Shown: piece by piece, positions 24,321 through 32,471 of the stretch
How positions within the stretch are numbered: position 1 is the first letter of the stretch
Layout of the letters: each line of letters opens with the position of its first letter
DNA from: an uncultured Methylococcaceae bacterium
GTDB taxonomy: Bacteria; Pseudomonadota; Gammaproteobacteria; Methylococcales; Methylococcaceae
Assembly (NCBI GenBank): GCA_903859815.1
Contig: CAIOOA010000186.1
Span: 24,691-88,690 of the forward strand
Direction: 5' to 3'
Length of the DNA stretch: 64,000 nt
Position numbers and translations under genes: made by a program
Notes under the pieces: model-generated
Database searches by the model: none
What the model saw: only the letters and a program-made list of their open reading frames with translations
Told to the model about the DNA's origin: nothing

Positions 24321-24805
24321 TGCTAATACACGTCTCCTCGTTAAATTCAATTTAAGGACAATATTACTCCAGAAATCCCTGTCAACCTCATTCAATTCAA
24401 AGGGAAAGGAGTAAACACTCAGATAACCGAAAACCACGCATGGACTAGCACACCGCTAGTAGGACAACTATGGCACCCGCCCAAACAGTGGCTGTCAATG
24501 GCTCCAGATGATCCGAAATTTCGCTATCTACAAGCTCCATCCCGTCAGGCAATGGAAAATTTTCCATAGTCTATGGAATCCAGTCCTGAATCGGGTAGGG
24601 CTTCCATGAGTCGAGGTTCCAAGCCGATGCAAGATGCAACTGAAGCCATCTCCAGAGACCCTTGCCAAATTGATCGCAGTTATTGAACGCTTTATGGAAG
24701 TCCATCAATTATTATATACTTATCATATATCTAGCTTGATTCGCTTAGTTTGGTTCGGAAAAAACGAACCACGCAATCAATGCGACAACAGGCTAAAACC
24801 CGCTT
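24321..24805. other. Long intergenic region upstream of gvpA
   Basis: The ~485 bp between malic enzyme and the gvpA promoter candidate contain no ORF I would accept. An 86-codon frame at 24634-24894 lacks a ribosome site. The segment around 24710-24730 is very A+T-rich (attattatatacttatcata), a plausible upstream binding or melting region. Divergent promoters for malic enzyme and gvpA must lie here. Confidence 0.5.
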
Positions 24806-24821
24806 TGGCATGTTTGTTGTT
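24806..24821 (+). promoter_or_regulatory. Sigma-54-like -24/-12 promoter candidate for gvpA
   Basis: TGGCATG-TTTG-TTGTT resembles the TGGCACG-N4-TTGCW consensus, with GG and GT spaced by 10 nt in place of GG-N10-GC. It lies 100 bp upstream of the gvpA ATG. The -12 GC dinucleotide is imperfect. Confidence 0.35.
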
Positions 24822-24861
24822 ATTAATTAAGACAAGCAGCAACCCGCTGCAGAAAGAAGAA

Positions 24862-24883
24862 CCAATGACACATCCGTCATTGG
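24862..24883 (+). promoter_or_regulatory. Hairpin in the gvpA 5' leader
   Basis: CCAATGAC-acatcc-GTCATTGG is a perfect 8-bp stem with a 6-nt loop, ending 37 nt before the gvpA start codon. It could stabilise the leader or act as a control element. No T-run follows, so it is not a terminator. Confidence 0.55.
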
Positions 24884-24920
24884 GGATAATTTAATAACCA
24901 AAGTGAAGGAGTATGTCATC

Positions 24921-25139
24921 ATGGCAAAAGTACAAAAATCAACTGACTCTTCAAGCTTAGCTGAAGTTGTAGACCGCATTCTGGACAAAGGCATCGTGAT
25001 TGATGCATGGGTAAAAGTATCATTGGTAGGTATTGAACTGCTGTCCGTCGAAGCTCGCGTCGTTGTTGCTTCCGTCGAAACCTATTTGAAATATGCTGAA
25101 GCAATTGGCTTGACCGCCAGTGCAGCCGCTCCAGCCTAA
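24921..25139 (+). CDS. gvpA: Gas vesicle structural protein GvpA
   Basis: A 72-aa protein: [20 protein letters not shown], then [20 protein letters not shown] and [15 protein letters not shown]. These are the highly conserved beta-hairpin and helix of GvpA, which polymerises as ribs of the hollow protein-walled gas vesicle for buoyancy. Start ATG 24921 is used because GGAG lies 9 nt upstream; a GTG 18 nt earlier would include that site. The length is typical. No gvpC, gvpN, gvpF/L, gvpG, gvpJ or gvpK gene adjoins it in this window, so the assembly genes must be elsewhere or this is an extra copy. Confidence 0.96.
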   Translation: MAKVQKSTDSSSLAEVVDRILDKGIVIDAWVKVSLVGIELLSVEARVVVASVETYLKYAEAIGLTASAAAPA

Positions 25140-25380
25140 AACGTAGAAAAAAACGGAACCCGCCGCTGCTAAGACGGACGGCGGGTGATGTCTTCATCGG
25201 CCTGTTTATCCGCAATCCGGCAACCACCCCCCGTGCCAAGAATGGCGCAAAAAAACCGGGCTGTCAGTTTGCCTAAGTCCCCCAACACGTCGAGACACCT
25301 TGGCGTAGGAGAGTGAGGTAGGCAAATTGAAAAAGATTTAGGTCTGAGTAGACGTTGAATGCACAAGGAAGAGCTTTGAA
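25140..25380 (+). other. Structured non-coding region downstream of gvpA
   Basis: No ORF. A G+C-rich stem CCCGCCG...CGGCGGG lies at 25159-25185 right after gvpA, without a T-run. Further on, CAGTTTGCCTA (from about 25265) pairs with TAGGCAAATTG (about 25318-25328), closing a roughly 40-nt internal domain. Together with the strong terminator at 25381-25417 this looks like a structured 3' UTR or a separate small RNA. I could not match it to 6S, tmRNA, SRP, RNase P or a known riboswitch. Confidence 0.4.
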
Positions 25381-25417
25381 ACGCCCTATGTTTCCTCAAA
25401 CGGCATAGGGCGTTTTT
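25381..25417 (+). terminator. Rho-independent terminator
   Basis: CGCCCTATG (25382-25390) pairs perfectly with CATAGGGCG (25404-25412), followed at once by TTTTT. The 9-bp G+C-rich stem plus U-tract is a standard intrinsic terminator, ending a plus-strand transcript that includes gvpA or the RNA region after it. Confidence 0.85.
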
Positions 25418-25677
25418 GTGTCCATCAACGACTGAAATCCACCGCCAGCCTCCCCCCTTACCCAACCGGAAAGCAATTCATCGGCATTGTCACTTGCTTT
25501 TGTCGGAACTCATCTCGGGTTTTGTCTGTTGCATAATCTTATCGAATGCATTTAGGTCCGAATTGAGCGTTGCTTGTCCTTCACCAAAAAGCAGTTTGGG
25601 CGAAGGCTCGGAATTTGTTGGCATGTGAGAGCCGTTCTTGATCGAATTTACTCAATTGAAAATTAAGGCAGGATGGG

Positions 25678-25757
25678 GTGGGCAAGCTTTATTGCTTGCC
25701 CACGATTTTGCTAAAAGCCGAGGTCTATAGGGTTGGGGTGGGTTTAGAACCCGCCCC
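25678..25757. repeat. Two hairpins between gvpA region and cytochrome c peroxidase
   Basis: GTGGGCAAGC-tttatt-GCTTGCCCAC (25678-25703, 10-bp perfect stem, followed by GATTTT) and GGGGTGGGTT-tag-AACCCGCCCC (25735-25757, one mismatch). The second begins 10 nt past the peroxidase stop on the minus strand and may end that transcript; the first has its weak T-run on the plus strand. Nothing else is evident in 25418-25766. Confidence 0.6.
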
Positions 25758-25766
25758 TAGCAAACC

Positions 25767-26807
25767 TTACTCGTAGTCGAAGGTCTTGCCAGTGTAGCCT
25801 GGCAGTTGTGGCATGGCCTGTTTCGGGAACTCGCCGGTCAGGCCGTCTAGGAAGGCGGCAATGTCAGCCGCTTGTTGCTCAGTCAAATCCTTGCCAAGCT
25901 GGGTCTTCGCCATGATGGTGACGGCTTCGGTCAGCGTTTTCACCTTGCCGTTGTGGAAATACGGCGCGGTCAACGCAATATTACGCAAAGTAGGCACTTT
26001 GAAGAAATGCTTGTCGGCATCGTTCTTGGTGACTTCAAAGCGGCCCACGTCCTTGGTGAAGCCATACTGGGCTTCCAGTGCGGCATTCTCGATGGTCGGG
26101 AACTTCATGTAAACACCCGTCGCAGCCTGCCCGTTTTGAGAACCATTGAAGCCTGCGCCGGAGTGGCAAGCTGCACAGCCAGTGTCTTTGAACAATTGCA
26201 TGCCACGGGTTTGTTGCTCGTTAAGGGCTTTCAAATCGCCATTGGCAAACTTGTCATAAGCACTGTTTGGCGTGATCAAGGTGCGCTCATAAGCGGCGAT
26301 GGCCTTGGCGGCATTGTCGGCATTGACCGCGTCAGCCCCGCCGAATGCCTTGGCAAATAATGCAGTGTAACCGGGGATGGCCTTTAAGCGAACTACCACA
26401 TCATCCCAGCTCTTCATGCCCATTTCGATGGGGTTGGTGACCGGGCCTTTGGCTTGGGCTTCCAATGAAGGCGCGCGCCCGTCCCAGAATTGAGTGGCAT
26501 TGAAAGCCGAGTTCCATACGGTCGGTGCGCTGCGTCCGCCGACTTGGGCTTTGACACCCACTGAACCGCCCCGGTTGTCCTCGCCACCGGCCATGACATT
26601 ATGGCAGGATGCGCAAGACACCGTGCCTGAGGATGAAAGGCGCGGATCGTGGTAAAGAATCTTACCCAGTTCCACTTTTTCAGGCGTGGTGGGGTTGTCA
26701 GCGGGTTCCGGGGCTTTGGTCGGCAGGGCTTGCCATTCGCCGGCCATCGCCATGGTGGATGCTCCCGCGAAGGCGAGGGCGCCAATGAGTGAAACAAGTT
26801 TGTACAT
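25767..26807 (-). CDS. Di-haem cytochrome c peroxidase
   Basis: A 346-aa protein with a signal peptide (LIGALAFAGASTMAMAGEW) and two haem c sites, CASCHN near 60-65 and CAACHS near 205-210. Further motifs are PLDPASTVSCASCH-type context, PTVWNSAFNATQFWDGRAPSL, and FKVPTLRNIALTAPYFHNG near 270-288 with a conserved His/Met region. This is the CcpA/MauG family that reduces hydrogen peroxide in the periplasm with electrons from a small cytochrome or cupredoxin. The MFHNGxxxxLxEAV end is typical of CcpA. It is monocistronic, with a hairpin after the stop. Confidence 0.93.
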   Translation of the reverse strand: MYKLVSLIGALAFAGASTMAMAGEWQALPTKAPEPADNPTTPEKVELGKILYHDPRLSSSGTVSCASCHNVMAGGEDNRGGSVGVKAQVGGRSAPTVWNSAFNATQFWDGRAPSLEAQAKGPVTNPIEMGMKSWDDVVVRLKAIPGYTALFAKAFGGADAVNADNAAKAIAAYERTLITPNSAYDKFANGDLKALNEQQTRGMQLFKDTGCAACHSGAGFNGSQNGQAATGVYMKFPTIENAALEAQYGFTKDVGRFEVTKNDADKHFFKVPTLRNIALTAPYFHNGKVKTLTEAVTIMAKTQLGKDLTEQQAADIAAFLDGLTGEFPKQAMPQLPGYTGKTFDYE

Positions 26808-26912
26808 ATTCTCGCTCCTAGGTTGGTGTTATGACAGTGTCTGACGTTTTATTAGCATTTCGCGTGAACGAATCTTATAGTGAAATGAAGGCACACTCAA
26901 CCGCGTTGTCAA

Positions 26913-28277
26913 TTAATTTTTGTGCAGTGCCTTGTCTTTGACCATCTTGGCATCGGCAACCTTGAGCAAGGCGGCCAAGCTTTGACCGTCATCGGGAAAC
27001 GTCGCAAGCCCTATGGCGGCCCCCACGCGCAGTTGCAGTTCCCCGCAGTAGATTGGCAGTTCGATTTGATGGCGGAGATTTTCGGCAATGATAATCGCTT
27101 GGTCGTGTGGGCATTCATCCAGCAGGATTAAAAACTCATCACCCCCCCACCGGGTGACCGTGTCGCAGTGACGGATCAAGCCGATTAAGCGCTTGCCAAT
27201 GCCCGCCAACATCATATCCCCGACTTTTGTGCCGTGGCTCTGGTTGATCTTGCTGAATTCGTTAAGATTGATGAACAGAGTGCTGAATTTGCCTTGGTTG
27301 CGTTTGGTGCGTCGAATCACTTGCTTCAATCGGTCAAGAAACAAGTGTCGGCTTGGTAGCTCGGTCAATCGGTCATACAGGGCCAAATCGTCCAGTTTCC
27401 GCTTTAAGGTCCACAAAGCCAACGCCAATGCGGCAAATGCCGCGGCAAAAATCCAACCCAGCACACGGAAGAACAATGGCCAATATGATGGCGGGGTTTC
27501 GCCGCTGGCCTTGAGCGCCAATTGCCAAGTGTCACCAAGGAGGGTCATGCTCGACACATTGGCCTTGGGGTCGTCAAACAACCCATCTGAACCAAGAATT
27601 GCAGCAGACTTCAAGCCCTCTTTGCGTTGAATGCGCAGGGAATATTGGTATTCCCCGGTGGTTTGGGTCAATCCCGCCGTCGATAATAACGAAGAATCGT
27701 TGATGAGTGTGCTCAGCAAGCCCCAAAACTGCCCGTCCTCGAAGATGGGTGATAAATAGGTTAACCTCCGTTCCGGTGGGTTTGTCCATGCCAGCAAGGG
27801 TGTCCGTGTTTCTAAGTTAGCTTGTATCCATGGCAATTGATTGATTAGGCCCTTGTAATCGTAGTCAATGGTTTGACCATCGTCGTCCGGGGGGAAAACG
27901 TAGGCGATGCGATAAGCCTTGGTGATGGCGAAACTTTGCACATGGCGACTGAGCCGGAAGGTGTCCGTAAAAAACTTTCCCATTTTGTCGGGATCGGGCA
28001 AATCTTGGCGAATCGCCGGGTTTTCGGCAATCGCATTGGACAAATAAATGACCGTATTTAACTCTGCCTGTAGACGCGCCAGCAGGGTCTCGGCACGGTT
28101 GGCATCTATGGCCTTTGCCCATGCGGATTGTTGTTGGCGATACTCGAAGAGCATCCATTCAACACCAGAACCCAAGCACAAGAACAGTAGCAAACAGGCA
28201 ATGACAGGCAAGATGGGCCTTAATTTAGGGGGGGAGATAGTCTGCATATCCCCTGCCAATGATTGCGGTTTCTTCAT
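26913..28277 (-). CDS. Membrane diguanylate cyclase with CHASE-type sensor
   Basis: A 454-aa protein. TM1 is LRPILPVIACLLLFLCLG (about 19-36), the periplasmic CHASE-like domain spans about 45-265 (including YDYKGLINQLPWIQANLETR and ERRLTYLSPIF), and TM2 lies near 275-297. The GGDEF domain occupies the last 160 residues with an intact active site RWGGDEF. An inhibitory RxxD is not evident. It should make c-di-GMP from two GTP in response to a periplasmic signal. Its start overlaps the upstream methyltransferase by 4 bp, so the two are translationally coupled. Confidence 0.9.
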   Translation of the reverse strand: MKKPQSLAGDMQTISPPKLRPILPVIACLLLFLCLGSGVEWMLFEYRQQQSAWAKAIDANRAETLLARLQAELNTVIYLSNAIAENPAIRQDLPDPDKMGKFFTDTFRLSRHVQSFAITKAYRIAYVFPPDDDGQTIDYDYKGLINQLPWIQANLETRTPLLAWTNPPERRLTYLSPIFEDGQFWGLLSTLINDSSLLSTAGLTQTTGEYQYSLRIQRKEGLKSAAILGSDGLFDDPKANVSSMTLLGDTWQLALKASGETPPSYWPLFFRVLGWIFAAAFAALALALWTLKRKLDDLALYDRLTELPSRHLFLDRLKQVIRRTKRNQGKFSTLFINLNEFSKINQSHGTKVGDMMLAGIGKRLIGLIRHCDTVTRWGGDEFLILLDECPHDQAIIIAENLRHQIELPIYCGELQLRVGAAIGLATFPDDGQSLAALLKVADAKMVKDKALHKN

Positions 28278-28999
28278 GATAAGTGGGTTTTTCTAGCCAG
28301 AAGCGAAATATTTGGTAGCCATTGTCCTTGGTTTACGGGCATGGTTTCAACTTGCAAGCCGAGTGATTGCAGTAGGATTTTCCAATCCTCCCCGCTTCTG
28401 GGGTGTAGGGATTGGTGTCGGTTCCCAAAAAACAGACCGAAAACATTGCCAGGAAGCCTAGCCATGGCGCGGTAGGCGAAATTGGCCGCGTCAGGTTCAT
28501 GGAGGATGATGCAGCCCCCGACTTCCAAACAGGAAGCAATCCGACTTAAGAGTGCTTCCTGTTCGTCGGTTTCCAAGAATAGCAGGACATTTTGCAAAAT
28601 CGCCACATGACATTCGGGCAAGCTGAACGTTCGCAGATCGCCCGTGAAAATCTCAGCTTCATCGGTTAAAGCCAAGCTTGCCGATTTGACCGCCTCTGGA
28701 TCGGCATCAATGCCGATTAGTCGCATTTTTGTTCCTCGCTTACTCCCGCCGATCATGCCCAGCGCCATTGCGCGAGACCAAAATGCCAGCAAAACGCCCC
28801 TTCCACAGCCCAAGTCAATGGCCACGCCCTCAGTTGGCAATCGACCCGTACCGAGCAGACTACGATAGAACGGATCGCTAAGCAGTTTGTCCCGAACTTT
28901 CCAGCGGATGAAAACGCCTTGCGAGCGAAATAGCCAAGCGGTGGCCTCCGCGAGGAAGCGAAACCGGTTGCTTAGGTTCTGTGAGTCAGGGGCGCTCAT
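28274..28999 (-). CDS. Class I SAM-dependent methyltransferase
   Basis: A 241-aa protein with motif I VAIDLGCGRGVLLAFWSRA near 59-77, IGIDADPEAVKSA near 95, and CLEVGGCIILHEPDAANFAY near 165. The first 55 residues (LFRSQGVFIRWKVRDKLLSD) resemble the cap of 'class I methyltransferase' proteins placed next to lipid and acyl-carrier genes. The substrate is not assignable. It is coupled by a 4-bp overlap to the downstream diguanylate cyclase, and begins 46 bp after degQ ends on the same strand. Confidence 0.75.
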   Translation of the reverse strand: MSAPDSQNLSNRFRFLAEATAWLFRSQGVFIRWKVRDKLLSDPFYRSLLGTGRLPTEGVAIDLGCGRGVLLAFWSRAMALGMIGGSKRGTKMRLIGIDADPEAVKSASLALTDEAEIFTGDLRTFSLPECHVAILQNVLLFLETDEQEALLSRIASCLEVGGCIILHEPDAANFAYRAMARLPGNVFGLFFGNRHQSLHPRSGEDWKILLQSLGLQVETMPVNQGQWLPNISLLARKTHLS

Positions 29000-29045
29000 G
29001 ATTGAATAATCCGCGTTTGGCAGAGGGCAATGAACGACATGGCTG

Positions 29046-30401
29046 TCATCGCATCATGATAAAAAAGGCAGCATCGCCTCGCTGCACATTGAGCAAGATA
29101 TCACGACCCCCTGATGCGGCCCGTTTCATGTCACTCAGCGAGGCTATTGGCTGGCGGTTGACGCTGATGATGATGTCCCCCGGTCTCAACCCGACCTGAA
29201 AAGCATAAGAGCCTGTGTTGATTTTTTCTATCCTGACTCCTTCATTCGGATCGTTGGGGGAGGTGTTACCCAGCAATATGCCTGCCAGCTTGGGATGGAT
29301 CTTCTGGCCTTCTTCTTGGACGATTTTCGGGGTGCCGATTTCAGCGGTGACGGTTTGAGCCTCGCCTCGGCGCAGGATTTCGATTTTAACTTCCTCGCCT
29401 ATCGGTAACATGCCGATCAAATTGCGGATTTCTTGACTGCTTTTGATGTGCTTGTCATTGATGCTGAGAACGATGTCGCCCGCTTCAAGCCCGGCCTTGT
29501 CGGCAGGTGATTTAGGCTGGACGTTGGCGATGACCGCCCCTTGGGTTTGCTCCAGACCAAATGCTTGGGCGAGTTCGGGGTTCAAGTCTTGTATGCTGAT
29601 GCCCAGTTGACCCCGTTTCACCGATCCATGCTCCAACAGCGTGTTTTTGATATTGGTCGCCATGTTGGATGGGATGGCAAAGCCAATTCCGACATTGCCG
29701 CCGCTAGGTGCCAAGATGGCGGTGTTGATGCCGATCAATTCACCGTTAAGGTTAACCAGTGCCCCGCCTGAGTTGCCGGGGTTGATGGAAGCATCGGTTT
29801 GGATAAAGTCTTCGTAACCCTCGATGCCTAGGCCAGAGCGCCCCAGTGCGCTGACGATGCCGGAGGTGACGGTTTGCCCCAGACCGAATGGGTTGCCAAT
29901 GGCGACGACAAAGTCGCCCACTTGCACGTGCGAGGAGTCGGCCACCGGAAGTTCAGTCAGGTTTTTCGGGTCAACTTTGATCACTGCGACATCCGATTCG
30001 GGGTCGGTGCCGATTAGCTTGGCGCTCAATTGCCGGGAGTCATTTAGCGTCACTTGAATTTGATCTGCCTTGTCGATGACATGGTTGTTGGTGATGATGT
30101 AACCATTTTTGGCGTCGACAATGACCCCGGAACCTAGGCTTGAAGTTTCCCGATGACGCGGCATGTTGGGAATCTCAAAAAAATGCCGGAACACCGGGTC
30201 TCGCATCAGCGGGTGTTCCGCGACTTCGATTTTGGTTTTCGTTGATATGTTGACCACGGCCGGCATCGCCTTTTTCAGCATGGGGGCGAGCGAGGGCAGT
30301 GCCTGTCCATCAACGCTTAAGGGCCATGTTGCCCAAGCGGGTTGCCCACCTAGGAGGGCAATTGACAGCAGAAAAGCCGATAAAAGTCTCCACGTTAACA
30401 T
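29046..30401 (-). CDS. degQ: DegP/DegQ-family periplasmic serine protease (HtrA)
   Basis: A 451-aa protein with a signal peptide (LLSAFLLSIALLGGQPAWA). The trypsin-like domain has the triad His in IITNNHVIDKADQ (near 108), Asp in SDVAVIKVDP (near 138) and Ser in PGNSGGALVNLNG (near 211). Two PDZ domains follow (about 255-340 and 360-445; AQAFGLEQTQGAVIANVQ and GVRIEKINTGSYAFQVGL). It degrades and chaperones misfolded envelope proteins. The size fits DegQ more than the longer DegP (no extended LA loop). It is last upstream in a minus-strand run with the methyltransferase and cyclase. Confidence 0.92.
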   Translation of the reverse strand: MLTWRLLSAFLLSIALLGGQPAWATWPLSVDGQALPSLAPMLKKAMPAVVNISTKTKIEVAEHPLMRDPVFRHFFEIPNMPRHRETSSLGSGVIVDAKNGYIITNNHVIDKADQIQVTLNDSRQLSAKLIGTDPESDVAVIKVDPKNLTELPVADSSHVQVGDFVVAIGNPFGLGQTVTSGIVSALGRSGLGIEGYEDFIQTDASINPGNSGGALVNLNGELIGINTAILAPSGGNVGIGFAIPSNMATNIKNTLLEHGSVKRGQLGISIQDLNPELAQAFGLEQTQGAVIANVQPKSPADKAGLEAGDIVLSINDKHIKSSQEIRNLIGMLPIGEEVKIEILRRGEAQTVTAEIGTPKIVQEEGQKIHPKLAGILLGNTSPNDPNEGVRIEKINTGSYAFQVGLRPGDIIISVNRQPIASLSDMKRAASGGRDILLNVQRGDAAFFIMMR

Positions 30402-30836
30402 TGTTCGATACCTTGACTGATTTTATACAAAGGTTCACGCAGCAATTGATGAGGCTGCGTCGCTCATTGATATAAAATAAGGGTTGTAACGGAAGAATAA
30501 AAGGGGTCTTGAAACTCAAATGGCGTAGAAATAAACGCGCATTATGAACAATAGGTCGGCAAGCCTTGATCCCCAAGCATGGAAGGCGACCCATATTAAC
30601 GGATATGAAACGCTCACCCCCCATCCCTTCTTAACAAAGGGAAGGGAGGTTTCACAATACCGCCTAGTGGCAGGATTCCATCATCAAAAGCGAAATCATT
30701 GCTTGAGTTGCACGTCAGTTTGAGTCCGGCAAGGGCTCATCTCCGCCACCGTTGGGTCACAATGACCCTCACCCATGGCATGGAAGGCAAGCTTTTATCC
30801 ACGAATTAAGCCGAAACCCCCCGATGGATCAAGGGT
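30402..30836. other. Gene-free region between degQ and rpmG
   Basis: 435 bp without a credible ORF. An imperfect hairpin with arms CCATCCCTTC and GAAGGGAGG lies near 30620-30648, and GGGTCA-caa-TGACCC at 30754-30768. The degQ promoter should be at the left end; no clear terminator T-run follows rpmG. Confidence 0.5.
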
Positions 30837-30992
30837 CTACTTGATCTTGCCTTCTTTGTACATGACATGCTTACGAACGACCGGGTCGTATTTTTTCATT
30901 TCCAACTTTTCCGGTTTAGTACGCTTGTTCTTGGTGGTCGTATAGAAATGACCTGTTCCCGCACTGGAGATCATTTTGATTTTATCGCGCAT
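30837..30992 (-). CDS. rpmG: 50S ribosomal protein L33
   Basis: A 51-aa protein beginning [20 protein letters not shown], then [17 protein letters not shown] and a basic end. This is the classic L33 of the zinc-independent type, lacking the CxxC pairs. It is a 50S subunit protein near the E-site. The start at ATG 30992 is in line with family length; the longer frame reads into the rpmB gene. rpmB precedes it by 19 bp, the usual rpmBG operon. Confidence 0.97.
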   Translation of the reverse strand: MRDKIKMISSAGTGHFYTTTKNKRTKPEKLEMKKYDPVVRKHVMYKEGKIK

Positions 30993-31011
30993 GGTGCTGT
31001 CTCCTGTTCGA

Positions 31012-31248
31012 TTAAATGCTTCTGCCGCGTTTACGGATATCGACCAAAACGGCATCAATGCCCTTTTTGTCAATGATGCGCAACCCATGGCAGGAGACAC
31101 GCAGGCTGATCCAGCGCTTCTCACTCTCCACCCAGAAGCGGCGCTCATGCAGATTCGGATTGAAAATTCTTTTGGTCTTGTTGTTAGCGTGCGAAACGTT
31201 ATTGCCTACAATACGTCGCTTGCCTGTTACCTGGCATTCTCTGGACAT
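31012..31248 (-). CDS. rpmB: 50S ribosomal protein L28
   Basis: A 78-aa protein: [40 protein letters not shown], then [18 protein letters not shown]. This is full-length L28 with the expected basic N-terminus. It is required for stable 70S assembly. It forms the usual rpmB-rpmG pair. The 266 bp upstream before gshB hold its promoter and, on the other strand, short inverted repeats (GCAAGCTTGACA-type). Confidence 0.97.
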   Translation of the reverse strand: MSRECQVTGKRRIVGNNVSHANNKTKRIFNPNLHERRFWVESEKRWISLRVSCHGLRIIDKKGIDAVLVDIRKRGRSI

Positions 31249-31514
31249 GGTTAACCTCGGTTACTTGTGCCGCTCGGCAGGGTTTATCAAACCTACCTTT
31301 ATAATTGATTTCTTAATTTAAAGTCAAGGGCTAGATGCCGCGAAATTTACAAATAGGCCATCGACTTCGTATTATTCACGCTAAATAGTCGAGAAGCCTT
31401 GTCATGTCAAAGCTTGTGTACGAAGATGTTGGCTTGCGCAAGCGAGCTACAACGGCAAGCTTGACATTTCAACTGCAAGCCTATCACACCCAAAAATTTT
31501 AGGAATACCCACTT

Positions 31515-32471
31515 ATGAGTCTCAAACTTGGCATCGTCATGGACCCCATCAGCGCCATCAATATCAAAAAGGACACGAGCTTTGCCATGTTGTTGGAAGC
31601 ACAGGCGCGAGGCTATGAACTATGGTACATGGAATTGAATGACTTGTATCTGCGTGACGGGCGGACTTTTGCCCGCATGAGGAAGCTTGAGGTCGCCCGC
31701 GACCCATCGAACTGGTTTGCTTTCTTGGGCGAAAGCGATGAGCCGATTGATGGCTTGGATGTGGTGCTGATGCGCAAAGACCCACCATTCGATCAAGAAT
31801 ACATTTATGCCACTTATTTGCTGGAATGTGCCGAAAGCCGGGGGCTGTGCGTGGTCAACAAGCCCCGCTCGCTGCGTGATGCCAACGAAAAATTGTTCAC
31901 CGCTTGGTTTTCCCATTGCTGCGCCCCGACCCTTGTGGCGCGCGAGGCCAGCCGGTTCAGGGCGTTTCTGCGCGAACAGGGCGAAATTGTATTGAAACCC
32001 TTGGACGGCATGGGCGGTGCTTCGATCTTTCGCGTGGCTGAAAACGATCCAAACCTGAGTGTTATTCTGGAGAACATGACCCAGCACAACAGCCGGTTTG
32101 TCATGGCGCAACGCTATCTCCCCGAAATCGTGGATGGCGACAAGCGCATTCTAGTTGTCAATGGCGAGGCGGTACCTTATTGCTTGGCCCGAATTCCCCA
32201 AAAAGGGGAGAGTCGTGGCAATCTAGCCGCTGGCGGGCGTGCCGAAGGCCGCGAACTGACGGATCGCGACCGCTGGATTGTCGGGCAAGTGGGTCCGACC
32301 CTACGAGAAAAGGGGTTGGTGTTTGTCGGTTTGGATGTGATCGGCGATTATTTGACCGAGGTGAATGTCACTAGCCCGACCTGTGTGCAAGAGTTGGACA
32401 GGCAGTTTGGGCTGAACATCAGTGGATTGTTGCTTGATCATGTGCAGTCTGAGGTGGGCAAGCGGGGTTGA
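31515..32471 (+). CDS. gshB: Glutathione synthetase
   Basis: A 318-aa ATP-grasp enzyme: KLGIVMDPISAINIKKDTSF at the start, DVVLMRKDPPFDQEYIY near 76-92, VNKPRSLRDANEKLFTAWF near 114-132, EIVLKPLDGMGGASIFR near 157-173 and EVNVTSPTCVQELDR near 280-294. It ligates gamma-glutamylcysteine with glycine. The length is normal. The stop overlaps the tonB start by 1 nt, and algH follows, the common gammaproteobacterial order gshB-tonB-yqgE. It pairs functionally with gloA in methylglyoxal detoxification. Confidence 0.97.
   Translation: MSLKLGIVMDPISAINIKKDTSFAMLLEAQARGYELWYMELNDLYLRDGRTFARMRKLEVARDPSNWFAFLGESDEPIDGLDVVLMRKDPPFDQEYIYATYLLECAESRGLCVVNKPRSLRDANEKLFTAWFSHCCAPTLVAREASRFRAFLREQGEIVLKPLDGMGGASIFRVAENDPNLSVILENMTQHNSRFVMAQRYLPEIVDGDKRILVVNGEAVPYCLARIPQKGESRGNLAAGGRAEGRELTDRDRWIVGQVGPTLREKGLVFVGLDVIGDYLTEVNVTSPTCVQELDRQFGLNISGLLLDHVQSEVGKRG

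Noticed and set aside
24634..24894. 86-codon plus-strand ORF upstream of gvpA
   Set aside because: The start has no ribosome site, the end overlaps the gvpA promoter and leader hairpin, and the product resembles no family I know.
25190..25380. 6S RNA, c-di-GMP (GEMM) or cobalamin riboswitch after gvpA
   Set aside because: Fragments such as GGCGCAAA and CCGGGCT resemble GEMM pieces, but the full consensus and spacing are absent, and the region is 3' of gvpA with no downstream plus-strand gene.
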